Translations under genes and position numbers: made by a program
Assembly (NCBI RefSeq): GCF_030643805.1
Contig: NZ_CP094656.1
Span: 3,720,001-3,784,000 of the forward strand
Source of the DNA: Alkalihalobacillus sp. AL-G
Lineage (GTDB): Bacteria > Bacillota > Bacilli > Bacillales > Fictibacillaceae
Reading direction: 5' to 3'
Length of the DNA stretch: 64,000 bases
Notes under the pieces: generated by a model
What the model saw: only the letters and a program-made list of their open reading frames with translations
Database searches by the model: none
Told to the model about the DNA's origin: nothing
Shown: positions 1 to 8,600 of the stretch, piece by piece
Layout of the letters: each line of letters begins with the position of its first letter
Position numbering within the stretch: position 1 is the stretch's first letter

Positions 1-1370
1 CCAACAAAATCTTCTGGTGAATGTCCAGGATACTGATTATATCTTCCTTTTTCTAATGGGCTTCCCTTTAAATCGTCAGCACCATGAAAATGAGGACCTC
101 TTCCAAATTTATCTTCTCTGTGCTCTATTATATATTTTTTCTTACCATCTACTTCAAATTCATATACTCTTCTATTCTCACTTGTCCGATCATAAACATC
201 AACAGGTTTTTTGTGCTGAGTAGAGTTAGGTATTCCCGCCCTTCTCTTTGCATCCCTAAATGCTCCATTTTTTGTTAGTACCTTGTCAATTTCATCCGTA
301 CCCTTAGAGGCAAAAGTTTGTAAGTAACCAGGTCCTCCTAATCTAAATTCATTAGTCCCCTTATTAGGCATGCTATTTGCGGCCTTCGCAGCTTTGGCAG
401 CTTTCATACCCTTTGAAAAATGTTTGACCTTGGTGATGAGCTTGGCCATTCCCTTGGCGGCTCCGGCTCCAGGTGCGATCATGCTCAACACCGCTTGGGT
501 TGCGAGGACCATATTTTTGCCGTATGCCCGTGCTTCCTTCTTCGTCGCCGACCCGCTTAATACCTTCCCTGTATTCTGGTACAGGTAAACAAACGAGTCG
601 ATGTACTGGCCTTTCAACGTATCCCCGACAACATGAAGCAGGTCTTGGATCGAGTAGGATCCGTTTGCGAGTCCCATCACCAGGTTGAACGTCTGCTGGA
701 TCGTCTGCTTCATGACCATCGGATTCAACAGCTTTACGTAATCGAAGATGTCGGATTTGATTTGGCCCCATGCGCCAGCAAGCACCTGCTTATAGACGCC
801 GCTTCCCGTCAGACTTTGCTTCCCGAGATGGTTGTCAATGTTCTCGCTCAGAACTTGCGTTTTCGGGGCATTCACTTGCTTATAGATCGCCTGATACGCA
901 TCCGGAAGATCAACGGTCCGGCTGACGACCCGTGCATTCGGCGGTGGATCTTCGGTCGCCGCATCCAGTTCCGCCTGACTCATCTCGGCCAGCTGTTTGG
1001 CCGTAATTTTGGTATCCCATTCCTCAACGATCGTTTCTGAGAAGGTTTCCCTCGATGGCCCCTCCTTACTGAAGACATGGTCATTAATGTAATGCTTGAT
1101 CGTATAATTGTACCGCCACGTATACTTTGTACTCCGTTTAGAAGTTACCAGCAGATACCGGGTATGATCGACCACCTCTTTATCCTTTGAAACGATCGGT
1201 TCATCTTCGCTGATAAATTCCCATACATGGCTATCGAAGCTTGAACGTTCATTATTCAAGTAATGGGTGAACGTCCGGTCTTCACCACGCCGTACCCAGT
1301 CCGGAATCCCACTGACGTCCATCGGCTCACTCCAGCCGATGCCGCCTGCCTCACTACTGATGGTTCTCTC
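1..1370 (-). pseudogene. Orphan RHS/WapA C-terminal toxin cassette with HNH-type nuclease tip (partial)
   Basis: Translating the minus strand gives one open frame from just after an in-frame TAA (1371-1373) to the window edge. It has no RHS N-terminus and no signal peptide. Residues encoded by about 1347 to 430 align with the main WapA-like protein of this window (its DNA 4050 to about 3130), for example the shared TQV-SENIDNHLGKQSLT stretch. By eye the first 335 bp differ at only about ten positions. After about 370 the sequence diverges into a different tip containing GAFRDAKRRAGIPNS, YIIEH and GPHFHGAD. This resembles HNH/Endo VII toxins of the EHHH type, by recall of the family. The first ATG (1322) has GGAG eight bases upstream, but the same bases occur inside the main gene, so independent translation is uncertain. 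The gene end and any immunity gene lie beyond the left edge. Confidence 0.75.
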
Positions 1371-1382
1371 TTAAAAAATGGT

Positions 1383-1679
1383 TTAATCACAAGCCGTACA
1401 CAAATCTGACCTCCATAATGGGCTTGTGTTCAGCACCACCACATTATCTATTTGGACAGACGAAAGGTGAGCCAACATCTCCTGTAAGCCCATCCTGTCT
1501 ATTTCAAATGCTTCCTCTTTCAATTTGGCACCATTAATTCCTTCATCTCTAAAAATATGTATCAAGTTAAAGCCTTGTTCTTCACAATATGCCTTGATTT
1601 CCTCTTCTTGATATTTCAAGCTATATCCATCTTTTGCTTGCCCTTGAGTCGAGACTCTTATATACCCAACAACGTTCAA
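1383..1679 (-). pseudogene. Truncated serine recombinase (resolvase N-terminal part)
   Basis: The 98-residue product begins with NVVGYIRVSTQGQAKDGYSL, the catalytic-serine region of large serine recombinases, and continues through the resolvase core to NTSPLWRSDL. It then runs into four unrelated residues and stops. Family members continue for hundreds of residues, so this is a remnant. The start is TTG at 1679, preceded by GGGAGGG. The break lies about 10 bp from the start of the orphan toxin segment, so both were probably cut by the same rearrangement. Whether this enzyme ever moved the cassette cannot be seen here. Confidence 0.8.
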
Positions 1680-1689
1680 CTTTTCACCC

Positions 1690-2050
1690 TCCCGTTACAT
1701 AAATTTTAATTTTCGTAACACTTTTTAAACGAATAGCGAGTATTATACGACCGTCACTAGGAAAAATACAACCCATAATTTATAAGCAACGCTGATTACG
1801 AACACCTTTTTACGTTTTCCATTGTTTATCGCCACGAGCTTTGTCATTCTCGTTAGTTTCCTAGCCAATCCATGTCATAACTACCCCTACCATATAAAAT
1901 GTCATCTCGCCTAATTATCGTACTTTTCTTACTATCCAAGTATTAAAACGATACTCCATGATGGTACAACCATCATGAGCTCTCGATTCTCAAACAAATC
2001 ATTTTCTTAATGTCTCACTCAATTATCTGCTGTTTTAATATAAATTATAG
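1690..2050. other. Intergenic region without recognisable gene
   Basis: About 360 bp of AT-rich sequence between the recombinase remnant and the immunity-gene terminator. No open frame with a ribosome site and no clear RNA element was found. It may hold the promoter of the recombinase remnant. Confidence 0.5.
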
Positions 2051-2085
2051 TAAAAAACCTTGAAAGGCATTTAGCCAATCAAGGT
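2051..2085 (-). terminator. Rho-independent terminator of toxin-immunity operon
   Basis: On the minus strand an ACCTTGA/TCAAGGT stem with an inner GGC/GCC pairing is followed by TTTTTT. It lies just after the immunity gene stop. Confidence 0.85.
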
Positions 2086-2094
2086 ACTCAAAAC

Positions 2095-2685
2095 TTAGTT
2101 ACTATTTTTAAATCTTGAAAGAAATTTATCACTTACTTTGATGTTCTCAATAATCGAATCATCAAATTCTTTATTCTCTTTTAACTCCTGAAAACTCATG
2201 ATTAAGTCAAAAAAAGAATTGTAAATTAAACTTACAGGTTCCCACATCTCTTCAATCGTATTTACCTGAAGTTTTTCCTTGTTATGGTCCCAATAATATA
2301 TCTTACCAATTGCTTTGTTGTTAATACCGATACAAAGTTGGTCACCACCAGGACACTCTGCAATTGGGATCAAATCATCAGGAATCCTATCCATATAACG
2401 ATTAATAATTAATTTCAGGTCATAATTATCACCATTAACACTGTAAAAGTTCACTATCGTTAAAGGGTCTTCATCATCAGCAGTATTTTCTGGGTAAAAG
2501 GAAACTTCAATATCATTAAAATTTAAAGTACCAAACTTATGAAGAAACTCTTTATATTCATTTGGTAAATTATAACCTAATGTTTCTTCGATTTTTTCCA
2601 CCTCTCTAATAGGTTTGTTTCCATATTTACTTGTAATCCCTAGCAGACTTAATTTGTTTTCAATTTTAATTGAATTATTACTCAA
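2095..2685 (-). CDS. SUKH (SMI1/KNR4) family immunity protein
   Basis: A 196-residue protein expected to neutralise the nuclease tip of the WapA-like toxin in the producing cell's cytoplasm. The N-terminal third has the SMI1/KNR4 layout: IEETLGYNLPNEYKEFL, then the aromatic and acidic core around LIPIAECPGGDQLCIGI and KIYYWDHN. No signal peptide or membrane segment is present. The start is TTG at 2685; its AGGAGG site is made of the last codons of the toxin gene, and only 2 bp separate toxin stop and immunity start. This suggests translational coupling. SUKH proteins are the commonest immunity partners of HNH-type toxins; pairing with this particular toxin is inferred from position. Confidence 0.88.
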   Translation of the reverse strand: MSNNSIKIENKLSLLGITSKYGNKPIREVEKIEETLGYNLPNEYKEFLHKFGTLNFNDIEVSFYPENTADDEDPLTIVNFYSVNGDNYDLKLIINRYMDRIPDDLIPIAECPGGDQLCIGINNKAIGKIYYWDHNKEKLQVNTIEEMWEPVSLIYNSFFDLIMSFQELKENKEFDDSIIENIKVSDKFLSRFKNSN

Positions 2686-2687
2686 CT

Positions 2688-5600
2688 TTAAAATCCTCCT
2701 CTTAAATCGGATGCCGAACCAATGTGTGGAACGTTTCCATGAAGTTTTGTTGGTATCAATTGTATAGTTTTATCATCTAAATGATGTGGAGTTAATCCTT
2801 GTTCAGACAGCCAGTTCTTGGCTTGTGTCTTATTTTCTAAACCAACCATATCTTTTACTTTATTATATACCAAATCAAAATCCTTGCTAGTTCCATTTAA
2901 CTCGCCCTTTTTAAATGTAATGTCTAATTCAGACCATGGAGAAAAATCAGGTCGACCATCTTTAAATACAACTGGTTGACCACCAGTAATTTCTTCTACT
3001 TCTGTTTTATTAGAATACCATTTCCCGTTTCCAGGTTGACCGTCCCAAGTACCATTAGTTCTTGGAAGTCTTGTAGCAGGATTACCCGTACCCTTAGAGT
3101 CTTTTAGCCGTTCTTTCGCTGCCTTTGTTAGTTTCGACGCAAGCTTGGTGATTCCTTTGGCGGCTCCCACTCCTCCCCCGAAGAGCATCGCAATTGATTC
3201 GGTCGCTCGTACCAGATTCGCGCCGTATGCACGTGCTTCCTTCTTACTCGCCGTTCCGTTCAGGATTCTCCCTGTATTCTGGAACAGGTAGACGAAGGAA
3301 TCGATGAACTGGCTCTTCAACGTCGCACCGACGACTTCTTTCAAGTCGTCCAGCGAGTAAGATCCGTTCACCAAGTCCATCACCAGGTTAAACGTTTCCG
3401 GCATGGTTGTGACCAAACCAACCGGACTCGCCACCTTCAAGAAATCAATGATGTCCGATTTGACTTCTCCCCAAGCTCCCGCCAATACTTGCTTATAGAC
3501 CCCGTTTTTCGTCAGGCTCTGCTTCCCGAGATGGTTGTCGATGTTCTCGCTCATCACCTGGGTTTTCGGTGCATTCGCTTGCTTGTAGATCGTCTGGTAG
3601 GCATCCGGAAGATCGGCCGTCCGGCTGACGACCCGTGCATTTGGCGGTGGATCCTCTAACAGCTTATCCAGTTCCGCTTGATTCTTCTCGGCCAACATTT
3701 TGGCGGTGATCTTGGTATCCCATTCCTCAACGATTGTTTCTGAGAAGGTTTCCCTCGATGGCCCATCCTTACTGAAGACATGGTCATTAATGTAATGCTT
3801 GATCGTATAATTGTACCGCCACGTATACTTTGTACTCCATTTGGAGGTTACGAGCAGATACCGGGTATGATCGACCACCTCTTTATCCTTTGAAACAATC
3901 GGTTCATCTTCGCTGATAAATTCCCATACATGGCTATCGAAGCTTGAACGTTCATTATTCAAGTAATGGGTGAACGTCCGGTCTTCACCACGCCGTACCC
4001 AGTCCGGAATCCCACTGACGTCCATCGGCTCACTCCAGCCGATGCCGCCACCGGTACCACCTGTATTACCATCGTTTAGGTCTCCGCCATGACTGTTTTC
4101 ATGCTCATTCATATGCCCGGTTGGATCCCACATGTTGATTGGATTATTTAACACATAGGCATAGCGGTGCTGGGATAGCGGATTGCCCAATGTTCCCGGA
4201 TACGTGTCTTTTGTCATGAATCGGCCGGCTGCTGGGTCGTACCAGCGGGCGTTCATGTACGTCAAGCTTGTTTTTGCATCGTATACATGCCCCGTATAGC
4301 CGTTGTAGTTATACGGTGATGTAATTCCGGTGAAGATGCCGCCGAACGCGTCGTACCGGTATTGTTCGATGAGATCACCATGGCGGTCGGTCACTTCGCT
4401 CACCGTTCTCATGCCGCCATACTGATAATACAGCATGCCTCCGGTCGTCTTCAGGTTCGGTTCATGCGCCGGATTGACGAGTCCGTGGTTCCCGAACATC
4501 TTCCGGGAGACGAGCTGCTGGTTCGCACCCATGTAGTACTCGGCATACGGCGATCCGCTCGTGCTGTATTCCTTATGCAGAACGTTGGAAAGCCCCTGGT
4601 ACATGTAAGCTGTTTCCACATGATGCTTATGGTTTTGGCCGTTTCCATTATTTTTATAGTGACCAAGCTTCTTCCCGTTTCCACTGTCGGAAGGTGTCCC
4701 TGTTCGGCCATTTCCTTTTCCTTGTCCGTTTGCGCAAAGACTTTTGCCATTATTGTTCTTTTCTCCGCCGTATTCCTTCCACGTCCACTCCTCGCGGTAC
4801 GCTTTCCGTCCGAGTCCGTCGTAGCCGTACTTCGCAAAGCTTGCGTCGTCGAAGAGGACTTCGGTCAAGCGGTTGGCCCCGTCATAGCTGAAGGATACGG
4901 ATTCATCCTTGTCAATCCGCTCGATCAGGTTTCCGTTTTCATCGTACGCATATTTCGTATCTCCCGCCTCGAGGAGCTGGTTGATCTTGTTGTACGCATA
5001 CGTCGTCTTTACGCCATCGGCTTCCATCGACATGCGGTTACCCACCGCATCGTACGTATAGCTCACCTTGTCAACTGGGTCGATCAGGTAATCCGGACGC
5101 TTGTCAATCGGATCATACGTATAGCTGCCATCCGCATTCTCCACACAGACGCCTCGCTGCTTTTCTTTCTCAGTTTTCTTCCCTTTATCTGTTTTTCCGT
5201 TGTTCGGATGAGCGTTTCCGTTCCCGTTCCCTTTCTCTTTCTCATTTTTATCCGTATTTCCTTTTTCCGTGTTGCTTCCTTTGTCGTTGTTATTGTCTTT
5301 TTCAGTAGCAGGCTTGGTATTGCCGTTTTCACTGTCCTGCTTCTGGTTGCCATTCCCTTTTTCAGTGGATTCAGTTTGATCCGTTTCGGTCGTTGTATTG
5401 TCTTCGGAAGTTGCTGGATTCTTCTTTCCGTTTCCGTGGGTCGGGTCGTTTTTCTTTCCAGCTTCTAAATTCTTCGCTTCCACATGGATCCAGAAGAGGC
5501 TCGTCATCTTCTTCCATAAGGACTTGAAGAAGTCCTGGATGTTCTCCACGATTGAACTGAAAAACTTCTCGATCGCCGAGTCGAGGGTAAACGATGAATC

Positions 5601-8600
5601 CTTTTGCTTTTCTGGCTTTGGTTCGGATGCAGCCAGTTCAACAGTATCGGCTTCTTCCCCGTCGGATGTTGCAGTGACCTTTTCATCGGTCGGTTGTGTT
5701 GTTTCCTCTGTAATTGTTTGTGTTGTTTCAGTATCAGTGTCCGTTGACGTCACCGTGTCAGTCGAGTCCTCAGTGTTCGTCGTGCTGTCTTTTTTCGTCA
5801 ACGGTGGTGTATTGGCTGTGTCTTTCGTTTCTTCGATTTTCTTTTCCGGATAATCGACGGAGGTCAAACGATTCAATGCATCGTATTCATAAAGCGTCGT
5901 AGCACCGTCTTCCTCAACCTGTTTCGTCCGTTTTCCAGCCTTATCAAACTGATAGTTAAACGATGAAAGGATCCCTTCACTGTTGCGGTTCATCACCTTG
6001 GTCAGGTTCCCGTCTTCATCGTATTTACGTGTGAGTGTATTCCCATTAGCAAGACTTCGCTTCGTCTCTCTTCCAAGTGCATCATAAGAAAACGTGCTGA
6101 CATTCTCATCCGGATCTTGAACAGAATGGATTAAATTTCGCTCGTCGTACGTATACGTTGTCGTGCGGTCCTCGCTGTTCGTAAGACTTGTTACATTGCC
6201 GACTGCGTCATACGTAAAGCTGAGCGATTTCTCAAGATCAACCTTCTCTTGTTTTGTAATCCTGCCTAGCAAATCATAAGAGAATCGGTCATGCGAGTAT
6301 TCGTTTTCCATTTCAGTCATGTTGCCGACAGCATCATAGTCGTAAGTGGTGACATCTCCACTGTAATTGACTGCAGAGACTTCACCCCGCGGTGTGTACG
6401 AATAATCCGTCACATTGCCGTTCGGGTACGTTTCCGAAGTAAGCTGACCTGCCGCATTGTAATTATAAGCAATGCTCTGACCGAGCGCATTCGTTTCCTT
6501 CGTCATCTGGTTGTTTAAATCATACGCCCATGATCTCGGGTTTCCGTTTGCATCGATCGCTTTCGTCAAATTCCCGTTCGAATCATACTGGTAGCTTGTT
6601 ACGCCGCCCATCGCATTGGTGACGCTCGACAAGCGATTCAGTGCATCGTATTGATAGGATGTCGAATGCCCTAGTGGATCCGTTTCCTTCGTTACATTAC
6701 CGATCGGATCGTAAGCAATTTTGGTCATTGCCCCTTTTGGTGTCGTGACCGAAGTCTGCCGGTTCAAGGCGTCATATTTGAACGACGTTTCATAACCGAG
6801 GGCATCTGTAACCTTCGTAACATTGGATACGGCATCGTACGTCCATTTCGTTTCCGCACCTGCTGCGTCAACTTGCTTGACTGGTCGACCAATCTCATCG
6901 TAGTGATACGTTGTCTTATGCTTCAACGGATCGGTTTCAGATAAAAGGTGACCCTCTTCGTCATAGCTGTACGTATAGTGCTTTCCGTAAGGATCGGTCA
7001 TTTTCGTCATCAGACCTGTTGCACTATATTCGTACGACCATACAGCACCTTTCGCATTCTTCATTTCGGTCATGCGGTTCATTAAATCGTACTCGTAAAA
7101 GGTTGCCGCCTTCATCGGATCGGTCACCTTTTCCACATTTCCGACGAGATCATACTCATAGCTCGTTTTCTGCTTAAGCGGGTCGATGACCGCTGTATTC
7201 CGTCCGAGGTCGTCATAGGTGTATTGGTAGACACCACCCTCAGGAGCAACCTGTTTCGTCAGGTTACCGACAGAGTCGTAAGCGAATGTTGTCGTTCCGC
7301 CTTTAGGATCGGTTTGTGATGTTAATCGGTCCAATCTATCATATTGGTAGGTCGTAACACCTTTTAACGGATCGATTTCTTCCTTCAGGTTCCCGACAAG
7401 ATCGTATTCATAGTGATAGACCTGCTTCTTTTTATCGGTATACGAGGTGACGAACCCGACAGAGTCGTACACCGTTTTCTCTTGGTTTCCGAGTGCATCG
7501 GTAACCGTTGTTTGACGTCCGAGTGCGTCATATCCATAAGAGGTCGTTCTTCCAAGTGCGTCCGTTTGTTTTGTAAGCTGACCAGTAGCGTCATATTGAA
7601 GCGTCGTGATCTTATCCAACGGATTCTTGATTTGAACGGTCCCTTTTTTGTCTAAGTACGTATATTTGGTCGTCTCGCCGCGGCGATCCGTTTCCGAAAG
7701 CATACGCCCGAGCGCATCATACGTGTAGCTTGCTGTATGTCCTGATGGATCGGTTTCGGATAAAAGGTTCCCGAGATCATCGTAGGCTAATGTCGTATCG
7801 TTTCCGAGCGGATCGATGACCTGAACGACCCGGTCCAGCTTGTCATACTTGTATTTTGTGACTGCACCATTCGGCTGTTTCTGTTCGGTCATCCGTCCCG
7901 CTTTGTCATAGGTGAACGCGACCACATGCTCGAGCGGGTTGATTACCTTCGTCTGCAGACCGATTTTGTTGTATTCATAGGTTGTCGTATTTTCCTTCGG
8001 ATCTGTCACCGAAAGCAAGTGTCCGGCAAGGTCGTAGGACATCGTTGTTTTCTGGTCGAGCGGATTGATGACTTCTGTTACGTTTCCGAGTGCATCGTAG
8101 TGATAGGTCGTCTCACGATTCAACGGATCGATCTGTTTCGTGATCCTGCCTAATGCATCGTACATATTTTCTGTGACCGCACCATTCGCCTGTTTGATTG
8201 TTTTTGTCTGATTGAGCGGCGTATAAGTGAAAACCGTTGTATGGTTCAACGGATCGATCGCTTTTTTGACACGACCGAGCGCATCGTACTCCATACTTGT
8301 CTTGTAACCTAGTGGATTCGTACGTGAAGTGACCCTTCCCATCACATCATACGTGTAGCGGGTGGTCCCTCTCACATCGTTCACGGATTTGATTGTTCCA
8401 GGTGTATAGTACGTGTACGTTTTCGTCAATCCGAGCGGATTCGTTTCCTTTTTCAAACGGCCGTTTTCGTCATACTGATACGTGAATGATTTACCATCAG
8501 GTCTGACTTTTTTCGTAAGCTGATCCAATTCGTTGTAGGAAAACTTCGTCGTCTGTCCATATGGATCGATGATTTCCGTTCTTCTTCCTGCTTTGTCATA

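Noticed and set aside
373-771. Minus-strand frame of 132 codons
   Set aside because: It is out of register with the orphan toxin segment, whose frame aligns with the main toxin over the same bases.
4362-5468. Plus-strand frame of 368 codons
   Set aside because: It lies wholly opposite the YD-repeat and low-complexity part of the WapA-like gene and has the look of an antisense shadow; other plus-strand frames between 2700 and 11400 likewise.
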